From Coralliovum pocilloporae (GTDB lineage: Bacteria; Pseudomonadota; Alphaproteobacteria; Rhizobiales; Cohaesibacteraceae), in NCBI RefSeq assembly GCF_030845175.1, contig NZ_CP132542.1, positions 372,001 to 436,000 of the forward strand: 64,000 bases of DNA. The letters are read 5' to 3'. Of the stretch, positions 55,027 to 63,393 are shown in pieces. The notes under the pieces were generated by a model. It ran no database searches, was not told the DNA's origin, and saw only the letters and a program-made list of their open reading frames with translations. Within the stretch, counting starts at the first letter, position 1, and each line of letters opens with the position of its first letter. Made by a program: the position numbers and the translations under genes.

Positions 55027-57603
55027 TTATCCTGCATTCGTCTCTGACAGAACTTCCTTCACCTTGGTCGCCAATTGCTTGAGCGAGAACGGTTTCGGCA
55101 GGAAATGGAATGTCTCATTCTCAGGCAGATTGCGCCGGAAGGCATCCTCCGCATAGCCTGACACAAAAATCACCTGCAGATCAGGGCGTTGCTTGCGCAG
55201 CTCGCCCAGAAGGGTCGGGCCATCCATTTCAGGCATGACCACATCTGAGACAACCAGATCGATCTGACCATCGGTCTCTTCCATGATCTCGAGCGCTTCT
55301 GTTCCCGTGCCCGCTTCATGAACCTTGTAACCACGAGAGGAAAGCGCACGGGCACCAAAGGCGCGGACAGCTTCTTCATCTTCCACCAGCAGAATGGTGG
55401 CATTGCCTGTCAGATCTGCCACCTGCGGCGGAGCCTCTGACAACTCCACAGGAGCTTTCTCGTCAGCCTTCTTCTCTTCCACATGGCGCGGCAGCAGAAT
55501 ACGGAAGGTCGTCCCTTCACCGACCGTACTAAGCGCGAAGATATAACCACCGGTCTGCTTCACGATGCCATAGACTGTGGACAGCCCAAGCCCGGTTCCC
55601 TTGCCAACATCCTTGGTGGAAAAGAACGGTTCGAAAATCTTGTTGAGAATGTCAGGTTCAATCCCGGTTCCGGTATCCTCCACCTCAATCATGGTGAAGT
55701 CCTGATCACTTTCCACCACTTCCTTGTGGCCAAGCGCAGAAACATCCTCTGCCGTGAGATTACTTGTCCGGATACGGACGCTACCGCCATCAGGCATGGC
55801 ATCCCGGGCATTGACAGCCAGGTTAATCACCACCTGCTCAAGCTGGTTCAGGTCAGCCTTAATCGGCCAGACATCCCGTCCATGGGAAACATCCAGCTCA
55901 ACCTTCTCTCCCAGAAGCCTGTCGAGCAGAATGGACAGGTCCGCCATCACATCCGGTAGAGCAAGCACCTGCGGGCGCAATGTCTGCCGTCTGGAGAACG
56001 CCAGAAGCTGCCGCACAAGTCCCGCCGCCCGGTTGGCGTTCTGCTTGATGTTCATAATGTCCTGGAAGGCTGCATCCGTTGGCCGGTGATTGGCCAGCAG
56101 CAGATCCGAGAACCCGATGATCGCTGTCAGAACATTGTTGAAGTCATGGGCAACGCCACCGGCCAGCTGCCCCACCGCCTGCATTTTCTGGCTCTGGGCA
56201 AACTGACTTTCCAGAGCCCTCTGCTCGGTGACGTCAAGGGCATAGACAATAACAGCTTCCCGCCCGTCATCCGTATCAGCATCTTCAACCGGATTGACAA
56301 AGAAACGGACGCTCTGGTCATCACCACCTTCAAAGGCCGCATCCACCGGGCTGACCGGACTTGATCCGGACAAAGCCGCCTCAATAGCAGCAGACAGGGC
56401 ATCCCTGTCGCGCTCTGCAATACAGTCCACAATGGGAACACTGGCGCTGTTCTCACCTGTCTTGACCTTGTCGCCAAACAGCTTGAGGAATGGTGCATTC
56501 GATGAACAGATCACCCCGTTGCGATCCAGTCCGGCAATAGCAATCGGTGTGTTGTTGAAGAAACGGGCAAAACGCACTTCAGCCACGCGCAGGCTTTCAG
56601 AAACATCTTCACCGGGGCTGCGGTTCAGAACAAACGAGCGGGTGCTCATCGTCGCCCCTTCAGGAGAGGCCGCAACCCGGTGCAACACGCGGACCGGCAG
56701 GCTTTGACCATTTCGTTTCAGCAAATCGAGGTCAACGGTTTCCGTCCTTACGGACCCGGGCGCAGCCGAGATAGATGACAGAAGTGCAATCCCGTCACCG
56801 CTCACCAGATCGCTCATGGACAGAGATCCCGGCTCAAACTGGGCCAGATCATACCCAAGCCAGTCAGAAAGCGTTGCATTCACATAGATAACACTGCCAT
56901 CGGCCTCTGTTGCCAGAAAGCCGGCCGGCGCGTGATCCAGATAATCAATGGCCAGCTGCAGTTCCTGAAAAATGTTTTCCTGCCGCTCACGGTCACGGGT
57001 GATATCGGCCACCTGCCACACCGTGTGGTTCTTCCTGCCATCTTCAAATGCCAGTGGCCTGACACGAATGCGATACCACCGTGCTCCGGTTCCATCGCCA
57101 TTGACCGCACCGGGCAGTCTGATCTCCTCAAGTGCCCGCCGATCATTCTCGGCGGCCTGAGCAAGGCGATAAAGCGACTCGGCCGCATCAGTAAACCCGG
57201 CAAACACGCGTTCCACCGAGCGGACCGCTTGTGATTCGGAAAGGCCGGTAAGCTCGGCATAGGCTGCATTAGCATAGATGATATGACCATCAGGCGCGGT
57301 CACCAGAACCCCTTCGACCGAACTGTCGAGAAAGGCCTTAGACAGACTGTCATCCTGCTCCTTGGCCCCAAAACGCAAGAGACCGATCGACAATGCAAAA
57401 ATACAGAGGATACCGAGCGCAGCCAAAATCCCCATAAAAATCAGGACGTAGAGATCTGATGTCTGGTTCTGGAGAAACACGATGGCAAGGATCGATACGA
57501 TGACAACGACCAATGCAGGGATCAACCACTTCATCTTGAGTGAGCGCCCAGAATGTTCAACAACCGGCTTGGGATGTTCGATAAATTCCTGGTTGTCGGA
57601 CAT
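55027..57603 (-). CDS. cckA: CckA-type hybrid sensor histidine kinase
   Basis: This 858-residue inner-membrane kinase has two N-terminal membrane helices (about 26-70), three PAS domains (about 85-440) and a HisKA helix with phospho-His in [19 protein letters not shown] near 483-501. The HATPase domain (about 600-720) carries N-box [14 protein letters not shown] and [14 protein letters not shown]-terminal receiver domain (about 735-855) has phospho-Asp in [13 protein letters not shown]. CckA controls CtrA through ChpT in alphaproteobacteria. The ATG at 57603 is used. It lies 139 bases downstream of flhB on the same strand. Confidence 0.92.
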   Translation of the reverse strand: MSDNQEFIEHPKPVVEHSGRSLKMKWLIPALVVVIVSILAIVFLQNQTSDLYVLIFMGILAALGILCIFALSIGLLRFGAKEQDDSLSKAFLDSSVEGVLVTAPDGHIIYANAAYAELTGLSESQAVRSVERVFAGFTDAAESLYRLAQAAENDRRALEEIRLPGAVNGDGTGARWYRIRVRPLAFEDGRKNHTVWQVADITRDRERQENIFQELQLAIDYLDHAPAGFLATEADGSVIYVNATLSDWLGYDLAQFEPGSLSMSDLVSGDGIALLSSISAAPGSVRTETVDLDLLKRNGQSLPVRVLHRVAASPEGATMSTRSFVLNRSPGEDVSESLRVAEVRFARFFNNTPIAIAGLDRNGVICSSNAPFLKLFGDKVKTGENSASVPIVDCIAERDRDALSAAIEAALSGSSPVSPVDAAFEGGDDQSVRFFVNPVEDADTDDGREAVIVYALDVTEQRALESQFAQSQKMQAVGQLAGGVAHDFNNVLTAIIGFSDLLLANHRPTDAAFQDIMNIKQNANRAAGLVRQLLAFSRRQTLRPQVLALPDVMADLSILLDRLLGEKVELDVSHGRDVWPIKADLNQLEQVVINLAVNARDAMPDGGSVRIRTSNLTAEDVSALGHKEVVESDQDFTMIEVEDTGTGIEPDILNKIFEPFFSTKDVGKGTGLGLSTVYGIVKQTGGYIFALSTVGEGTTFRILLPRHVEEKKADEKAPVELSEAPPQVADLTGNATILLVEDEEAVRAFGARALSSRGYKVHEAGTGTEALEIMEETDGQIDLVVSDVVMPEMDGPTLLGELRKQRPDLQVIFVSGYAEDAFRRNLPENETFHFLPKPFSLKQLATKVKEVLSETNAG

Positions 57604-57742
57604 GCCTGACAATCCCCCGTCCTTTCAAACGCCGCCCCTACGGCATTATCTTACACTTCACCCGTCATTGGGTTGGTTTAACGCAGGTTGAGGTTCTTCA
57701 AAACCTTTTTTACCTGCGGGCAGAACTTTCATGCCTGTCCGT

Positions 57743-58822
57743 TCAGGACGCGGCCCATCCCCGCCTCTTTTTCAACCGCATAACGTAACTGATAACTTCA
57801 GCGACAGCCCTGTAATGTTCCTCAGGAATCGGCTCTTCCACGTCCACCGTGGCATGCAGGGCACGCGCCAGCGGCGGGTTCTCGATAATCGGAACTTCGG
57901 CTTCGCGACCCACCTGACGAATTTTCAGCGCCATCGTATCAACTCCTTTGGCCACACAGACCGGCGCAGGCATGCCAGCTTCATATTTCAGCGCCACAGC
58001 ATAATGCGTCGGGTTGGTCACGATGACAGAAGCATCCGGCACGGCAGCCATCATGCGGTTCCGGCTGCGTTCCTGACGAAGCTGTCTGATGCGGGCCTTG
58101 ATCGCCGGATCCCCTTCGGTGTCTTTGTATTCGTCTTTCAGTTCCTTGAGGGACATTTTCTGCTTCTCAAACCACTGATGACGCTGCCAGAGAAAATCCG
58201 CTATCGCGACCACAGCAAGAATCGCAATCACGCCGCCAATCAGCTTGAGTGCCTCAAACTGGATGAAGCCCATCAACGCTGCCAGATCCATTGTGATCAG
58301 GCCTTCAAGGCGTTCCCGTTCCGGCCACATCAGAACGACCATGACAGCAGCCACGATGCCGATCTTTGCCAGCCCTTTGACGAAATTCATCAGGCTGTCT
58401 TTGGAAAACAGACGTTTAAAGCCAGCCAGCGGGGAAACTTTATTGAACTTGGGCTTGACCTTTTCAATGGTCAGGACCGGCTTGTGCTGCACCACATTGC
58501 CCGCGACAGACAGGAGCGCAAGCAGCGTCAAAGGCAGGAGGATCACACCAAACAGGTTCGCCCCGACATTATCGATCAGGGACAGGAGGCCACCCTGATC
58601 AATCGGGAACTGATGCGCATGTTCCAGGAAGCCCCGCATGGATACAGCCATACCGGAACTCATGCTGGAGCCGAAAATCATCAGAGCCAGAGCAATGCCA
58701 AAAACACTGAACCAGGTCGTTACCTCCTGGCTTTTCGGAACATCGCCCTTCTTGTGAGCCTCCTCAAGCTTTCGTTGGGAGGGGTCCTCAGTTTTCTCCG
58801 ACTGGTCGGTCTCGTCAGCCAT
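57743..58822 (-). CDS. flhB: Flagellar type III export protein FlhB
   Basis: This 359-residue FlhB starts DQSEKTEDPSQRKLEEAHKKG. It has four membrane helices (about 35-215) and a cytoplasmic domain with the autocleavage site NPTH (Asn270-Pro271) in VIVTNPTHYAVALKY. It switches export specificity from rod/hook to filament substrates. It is the last flagellar gene of the minus-strand block, 39 bases after fliR. Confidence 0.96.
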   Translation of the reverse strand: MADETDQSEKTEDPSQRKLEEAHKKGDVPKSQEVTTWFSVFGIALALMIFGSSMSSGMAVSMRGFLEHAHQFPIDQGGLLSLIDNVGANLFGVILLPLTLLALLSVAGNVVQHKPVLTIEKVKPKFNKVSPLAGFKRLFSKDSLMNFVKGLAKIGIVAAVMVVLMWPERERLEGLITMDLAALMGFIQFEALKLIGGVIAILAVVAIADFLWQRHQWFEKQKMSLKELKDEYKDTEGDPAIKARIRQLRQERSRNRMMAAVPDASVIVTNPTHYAVALKYEAGMPAPVCVAKGVDTMALKIRQVGREAEVPIIENPPLARALHATVDVEEPIPEEHYRAVAEVISYVMRLKKRRGWAAS

Positions 58823-58861
58823 AAGGCCTCATCTCCAAAACGCACAATCGAGCCTGTCTCG

Positions 58862-59620
58862 TCAGACCAGAAAGCGCCCGAACATCTCTTTCACATATTC
58901 GAGGTACCACATCATCATGCCTGCAAGCAGGAAGATGAAGAGCATCAAGCCGAAGCCGATATTGGCAGGCATTGCCACAAAGAAGATCTGTGCCTGTGGC
59001 ATCAGCTTCTGCAACAGGCCAACACCGAGATAAAACAGCAGACCGAAAACAATAAACGGAGCTGATATCTGGGTACCAATACGGAAGGATTCAGAAATCG
59101 CCTGGATTGCCATCATCAGCAGATCTCCGCTTGGCAGACCCTGCCCTGGCGGGAACAGCATGAAGGAATCATGGAAGCCCGCAATCAACAGGTGGTGCAG
59201 GTCGACCTTGAAAATCATCACGATAGCCAGAAGGGTCATGAATCCATCAAGCACAGTGCCCTGAATACCAAGCGTGGCGTTGAAGCTCTGGGCAAAGCTG
59301 ATTCCAATCTGGAATGCGATAATTGTGCCTGCCAACTGTACCGCGGCCAGAACAAGCCGGATGGACAATCCGATAAACAGACCAATCACAACCTCACCAA
59401 CAAGAATCGGCAGAATACCGACCACCGACGATGGAAAGGCCGTGTAATAGGGTCCAACAAGAGGATACAAAACCAGCACGGTGACAATTGCAAAAGCCAG
59501 GCGAATGTTAATCGAAACGGTCTGCTCGCCCACTCCGGGCATCAACATCACCATTGTACCGACCCGCGCAAAGATCAGCATAAAGACAAAGGCAATCTGG
59601 GGCAGAACCGAAAAGGTCAT
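58862..59620 (-). CDS. fliR: Flagellar export apparatus protein FliR
   Basis: This 252-residue membrane protein with about six helices starts FSVLPQIAFVFMLIFARVGTMVMLMPG. It contains LAFAIVTVLVLYPLVGP and IAFQIGISFAQSFNATLGIQG near 98-118, which are FliR hallmarks. It forms the export gate with FliP and FliQ. It starts eight bases after the fliQ stop. Confidence 0.95.
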   Translation of the reverse strand: MTFSVLPQIAFVFMLIFARVGTMVMLMPGVGEQTVSINIRLAFAIVTVLVLYPLVGPYYTAFPSSVVGILPILVGEVVIGLFIGLSIRLVLAAVQLAGTIIAFQIGISFAQSFNATLGIQGTVLDGFMTLLAIVMIFKVDLHHLLIAGFHDSFMLFPPGQGLPSGDLLMMAIQAISESFRIGTQISAPFIVFGLLFYLGVGLLQKLMPQAQIFFVAMPANIGFGLMLFIFLLAGMMMWYLEYVKEMFGRFLV

Positions 59621-59628
59621 TCTGGTCC

Positions 59629-59892
59629 CTACCCTGAGATAATGCGTTCCATGATACGAGTCATAAACCCGCCCATGGTTTGTCCCATGAAGGGAAGCGA
59701 CAACATCAATATGAAGAAAACAGCAAGAATCTTGGGAACAAAGACAAGCGTCATTTCCTGGATTTGCGTCAGAGCCTGGAAGAGGGCAATCACCACGCCG
59801 ACAACCAGACCAACGATCAGTACAGGCCCCCCGACTTTAATAACGGTCCAGATCGCGTCTCGCGACACATCAATGACTTCGGCGCCTTCCAT
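59629..59892 (-). CDS. fliQ: Flagellar export apparatus protein FliQ
   Basis: This 87-residue protein has two membrane helices (VIKVGGPVLIVGLVVGVVIAL and LAVFFILMLSLPFMGQTMGG) joined by the conserved FQALTQIQEMTLVFVPK. Length and pattern are standard for FliQ, a gate subunit. It lies between fliE and fliR. Confidence 0.96.
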   Translation of the reverse strand: MEGAEVIDVSRDAIWTVIKVGGPVLIVGLVVGVVIALFQALTQIQEMTLVFVPKILAVFFILMLSLPFMGQTMGGFMTRIMERIISG

Positions 59893-59936
59893 CGGTTTTG
59901 CTCCCGGCCAGAGGCACCCTGCAGCCTCATTCCCTA

Positions 59937-60254
59937 CTAGATCGGCATCCGCATAACGGTCTCATAAGCAGAGATCATCCGATCCCGCATCGATACCATT
60001 GATTCAAGCGCAACCTCGGTCTCAGCCACTGCAGTCACAACATCAACCACATTGGCTTTTCCCTGAAGCATGTCAGCCGCCTTCTGGTCAGATACCTTAC
60101 CCGATTCGATGACACTGCCTGCGGCTTCTTTGATAATCTGCCCGAAATCCATACCGCCTGTAGCGGCAGAAGAAAGTCCCTGGCTTGTTTCCGTCGGGTT
60201 AGAGAGCTGACTGATAGCTGAATAAGCATTAGCGGCGGACAATGGGCTGGTCAT
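59937..60254 (-). CDS. fliE: Flagellar hook-basal body protein FliE
   Basis: This 105-residue junction protein links the MS-ring to the rod. Its C-terminal part is diagnostic: ADMLQGKANVVDVVTAVAETEVALESMVSMRDRMISAYETVMRMPI in the usual FliE arrangement, described here by its ends QGKA and MRMPI. The N-terminal 45 residues are Ser/Ala-rich and flexible. It follows flgC by 44 bases. Confidence 0.95.
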   Translation of the reverse strand: MTSPLSAANAYSAISQLSNPTETSQGLSSAATGGMDFGQIIKEAAGSVIESGKVSDQKAADMLQGKANVVDVVTAVAETEVALESMVSMRDRMISAYETVMRMPI

Positions 60255-60298
60255 GGCTGGGTCTCTTCAGTGATCTTGTGGAAATATGACTGTGAGGT

Positions 60299-60709
60299 TC
60301 AGGCGCGAAGGATTTCAATGGTTCGGCTCAACATCCGCCGCGTTGCGGAGATGACGTTGAGGTTAGCCTGATAACTCCGCTGGGCCTCCTGCATGTCCAC
60401 GGTCTCAATCAGCGAGTTGACGTTGGGAAGCTTGACATATCCATTTGCGTCTGCGGCCGGATGACCTGGCTCGAACCGACTGCGGAACTCGGACTTATCT
60501 TCATCAATACGACCCAGCTGAACAGTCTGCGCCTGCAGTTCCCGGTCGAATTTTGATTCAAATGTCGGGATCTTACGCCGGTAAGGATCCGCATCCGGTG
60601 TCGACGCGGTCGATGAGGAATTGGCGAGGTTTTCGGCAATAACGCGCATGCGACCGCCCTGGGCCTTAAGCCCTGACGCCGCAATGGCCATGGATTTCAT
60701 AAAGTCCAT
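60299..60709 (-). CDS. flgC: Flagellar basal-body rod protein FlgC
   Basis: This 136-residue proximal rod protein starts MDFMKSMAIAASGLKAQGGR, with the conserved ENLANSSSTAS near 26-36, and ends with ETVDMQEAQRSYQANLNV and an SRTIEILRA tail. The ATG at 60709 follows GGGTGA. It lies 56 bases after flgB. Confidence 0.96.
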   Translation of the reverse strand: MDFMKSMAIAASGLKAQGGRMRVIAENLANSSSTASTPDADPYRRKIPTFESKFDRELQAQTVQLGRIDEDKSEFRSRFEPGHPAADANGYVKLPNVNSLIETVDMQEAQRSYQANLNVISATRRMLSRTIEILRA

Positions 60710-60765
60710 ATCATTCACCCTTGAGTTATCCAGCCACATTGGAGGCAGGCCGGATCATGAATTCG

Positions 60766-61173
60766 CTATCGGCGCGTAACAGCCGTTTTCAACATTTTCA
60801 GCCCGCGCTCATACAAAGAGGCAGCGGCCTGGAAATCCATCTGGTTGGCGGTGACTTTCATCATCTCTTCTTCAAGAACCACACGGTTGCCTTCCGGCGT
60901 AATCTCGAAGGTCCCGGTTTTCTGCGACTTGAACGCCCCCGTCCCACCAAGACCTGCAACCTTGATATGCTGCCTGTCTGTAACTGCCGTTGAAAAGCCG
61001 GACGGTGCGGCCTCTGCCATAACCTTGGAAAAGTCGAGAGCCTTCAGGTCACGGGCGCGGTAACCAGGCGTATCGGCATTAGCAACGTTTTCGGAAAGAA
61101 CACGCTGGCGGCTCTGGTGCCATTGCATCTTTGCCTTCATCTTGGCAAAAAACGGCATGTCTGTGAGTGCCAT
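60766..61173 (-). CDS. flgB: Flagellar basal-body rod protein FlgB
   Basis: This 135-residue rod protein has RQRVLSENVANADTPGYRARDL near 22-43, the common rod-protein motif, and a C-terminal heptad region ending YERGLKMLKTAVTRR. It has a good GGAGGGG ribosome site. It is the first gene of the minus-strand block flgB-flgC-fliE-fliQ-fliR-flhB and faces fliO across a 311-bp control region. Confidence 0.96.
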   Translation of the reverse strand: MALTDMPFFAKMKAKMQWHQSRQRVLSENVANADTPGYRARDLKALDFSKVMAEAAPSGFSTAVTDRQHIKVAGLGGTGAFKSQKTGTFEITPEGNRVVLEEEMMKVTANQMDFQAAASLYERGLKMLKTAVTRR

Positions 61174-61265
61174 AAGCCCCTCCGGAAGAAATCACTGCTT
61201 CAAAGCCCCGGCCACTGAACCGTCGCAATCCGCGTCACTTAGGGAAAATTTTGCCTACAACTTGG

Positions 61266-61280
61266 TTAACAAAAGATTAA
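61266..61280. promoter_or_regulatory. CtrA binding box 1 (TTAA-N7-TTAA)
   Basis: This is a perfect full-site match, TTAA-CAAAAGA-TTAA, to the alphaproteobacterial CtrA consensus. It lies 92 bases upstream of the flgB ATG in the divergent flgB/fliO region. Confidence 0.82.
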
Positions 61281-61355
61281 TACGGCACGACAACCATGTT
61301 TGGACATTTTGTCTTTTTATAGTATTTTCATGGAGTTATGATGTTTTTCAACTTT

Positions 61356-61370
61356 TTAACGGTTCATTAA
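61356..61370. promoter_or_regulatory. CtrA binding box 2 (TTAA-N7-TTAA)
   Basis: A second perfect full site, TTAA-CGGTTCA-TTAA, lies 90 bases from box 1 and 114 bases upstream of the fliO ATG. Such motifs are rare by chance, so two in one 311-bp region support direct CtrA control of both transcription units. Confidence 0.82.
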
Positions 61371-61425
61371 TTCGGCAAATTCTGCCGAACCTGTTAAATA
61401 GTTTGAAGAAAATTGCTCGAATCGT

Positions 61426-61446
61426 CATTTTCAGAACCTGAAAATG
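61426..61446. other. Perfect hairpin in the fliO leader
   Basis: CATTTTCAG and CTGAAAATG pair around AAC. It ends 38 bases before the fliO start. There is no downstream T run, so it is not a terminator. It could affect leader RNA stability or mark a small regulator site. Confidence 0.4.
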
Positions 61447-61484
61447 ACTTTCGGTACCGCATTTATGAATCAGGAGTCACGAGT

Positions 61485-63332
61485 ATGCGGGAAGCACTGG
61501 CAAATCTGTTTGGCGAAGAAGGCGGCCTTGCGGCTTATGTTCTGATCGCCCTGATCCTTGTCGTTCTGGCCATTCTGTTGTTCGGTTGGGTCTTGCGCCG
61601 AATTAAAGGCATCAAGGTTACAGGCCACACACGGAACAGGCAGCCTCGCCTGGCTGTGATGGACAGCGCTCCGGTAGATGGGCGCCGTCGCCTGATTCTC
61701 ATTCGCAGAGACAATGTGGAACATCTGGTAATGGTCGGCGGCCCTACCGATATTGTGGTCGAACCAGGGATTATCAGAGGTGCACCGGCAGCCATGCGGC
61801 CACCACGGCAGCAACAGGCTCCGATGGCTCATCCATCCCAGATGCAGCCCCCTCCAATGCAGGCCCCTCAAACGCCGCCGGTGCAAACACCTCCGACAAC
61901 TGCGGCACCTGTGCCACCTGCTCAGCCCGCACGGTCACCTGGCGCATCAGCACAAGCCGCTTCGGCTGCCTTGTCGGGCATGACAGCAGCCAACCAGACA
62001 ACCAGTCAGGCGGCCAATCCGACAGAACGTCGGGAACAGGATCCTTCCGCTCCCAAGCAATCAGGTTCTCCTGCGATTGCGACAGATCCGCTGGCAGCCT
62101 CTGCGGTCAGGACTGATCCCCGGGTTCAGACAACGCCACCACAGGCAGCTCCATCCGTGGTGTCCCCTGCGGCCGCACCGCGATCTGGTACGCAGCCGTC
62201 AACAGCACCGTCAGCGACCAGTCCGTCTGCGCAACGCGCATCACAACCGGTAACAGAAGCATCCAGAAGAGTTGCGGCAGCGGCAAAACCTGCAGCAACC
62301 AAAACACTCGATGACACTAAGACGGAAGCCAAACCGGCTTCAGCTCCCGTCGCGGCCCCGACGCCGACCCCAACATCGACAAAGTCAACTGCTCAGGCCT
62401 CTTCTCAGGCGCCTAAACCTGTCAGCCAGACACTTGACCCTGCACCAGCGCCGGCCATGCCGGAACCGGAAGCAAAGACAGCAAGACGTCCAATCTTTGG
62501 TGCTGGCCTGCAAACAGAACGCCGAACATCAGAGCAGAAGACAACAGAGCAACCCGATCAGAACAGCAAGGCAAAAGACAAGGGTGCACCGGAAGTCAAG
62601 TCAGATGGAGACGCAAAGAAAGGGAACCAGCCTCCCAAAGCTGCAGCTTCTGGCAAGCCGGAAGAGGCAAAGGCACCTGCTCCACAAGAACAGACACAAG
62701 GCGTAGCCAAAGAGACTGCTTCAAAAGCGGAAACCAGCGCAAAGGCAGAGAAAGACGCTCAGAAACCCAAGTCCCCTGCCCAAGAGGCGAAGAAGACGGT
62801 TTCCGAGGAAAAAACAGACAATTCAAAAGCGCCTGACCCGGCTCCAAAAGTAGCGGGCGCAAAGACACCGGCTGCCGAGGACAAGCAGACCGACACACCT
62901 TCCAGTGAGCCCGACAACCGCCAGAAAAACAAGGCGGAACCTGCTGCAGCAACGTCAGGAAAGGCACCAGCGAAGAGCAAGCCATCCGCTGACGCCTCGT
63001 CCAAGACAAAGGACGCCCCGGAACCCGCTGCTGAAGCCGGACAACAGGAAGAAGACGAAGGTATTATCTCCGCTGAATCCGTTGCACGGATGGAAGAAGA
63101 TCTGGCTAATCTGCTGAATGTGGTTGCAAACCGCGACCCGGCTCTGGATCAAGGCAATAAAGCACCATCTGTACGTCCGGAAGGGCAACCGAAGCAGGAC
63201 GCTGCTGAAGCCAGCGCTGACGATAATAAAGGCGGTTCATCCGAGACCGGTGCACAGAAGAAAAAGACCGATCCCATTGAAGACGAAATGGCCAAGCTTC
63301 TTGGCGAACTGAGTGCGAGTATCAAATCCTGA
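61485..63332 (+). CDS. fliO: FliO-like flagellar protein with a very long disordered tail
   Basis: This 615-residue protein has one membrane helix (YVLIALILVVLAILLFGWVL, about 16-35). A FliO-like SH3-like region follows, with RLAVMDSAPVDGRRRLILIRR near 52-72 and VEHLVMVGGPTDIVVEP near 75-91. Residues ~100-540 are a low-complexity Pro/Ala/Gln/Ser/Lys/Glu tail, Pro/Gln/Ala-rich first and Lys/Glu-rich later. A short more regular C-terminus (IEDEMAKLLGELSASIK) follows. Usual FliO proteins are about 100-150 residues. CAGGAG precedes the ATG at 61485. fliP follows after 61 bases, supporting the assignment. Confidence 0.85.
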   Translation: MREALANLFGEEGGLAAYVLIALILVVLAILLFGWVLRRIKGIKVTGHTRNRQPRLAVMDSAPVDGRRRLILIRRDNVEHLVMVGGPTDIVVEPGIIRGAPAAMRPPRQQQAPMAHPSQMQPPPMQAPQTPPVQTPPTTAAPVPPAQPARSPGASAQAASAALSGMTAANQTTSQAANPTERREQDPSAPKQSGSPAIATDPLAASAVRTDPRVQTTPPQAAPSVVSPAAAPRSGTQPSTAPSATSPSAQRASQPVTEASRRVAAAAKPAATKTLDDTKTEAKPASAPVAAPTPTPTSTKSTAQASSQAPKPVSQTLDPAPAPAMPEPEAKTARRPIFGAGLQTERRTSEQKTTEQPDQNSKAKDKGAPEVKSDGDAKKGNQPPKAAASGKPEEAKAPAPQEQTQGVAKETASKAETSAKAEKDAQKPKSPAQEAKKTVSEEKTDNSKAPDPAPKVAGAKTPAAEDKQTDTPSSEPDNRQKNKAEPAAATSGKAPAKSKPSADASSKTKDAPEPAAEAGQQEEDEGIISAESVARMEEDLANLLNVVANRDPALDQGNKAPSVRPEGQPKQDAAEASADDNKGGSSETGAQKKKTDPIEDEMAKLLGELSASIKS

Positions 63333-63342
63333 ACTGGTCACA

Positions 63343-63366
63343 CCGGGCTCTCATAGGAGAGCCCGG
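63343..63366. other. Strong hairpin between fliO and fliP
   Basis: CCGGGCTCTC pairs perfectly with GAGAGCCCGG around ATAG. No T run follows on either strand, so it is not a normal terminator. It may shape mRNA processing or partial read-through between fliO and fliP. Confidence 0.6.
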
Positions 63367-63393
63367 CACGGAACCCGAAGAGGCTTCGAATAT

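Noticed and set aside
57731-59065. Long plus-strand open frame (444 codons) opposite flhB and fliR
   Set aside because: It lies antisense to two certain flagellar genes, its composition is His/Gln-rich without any family pattern, and it is explained by codon bias on the opposite strand.
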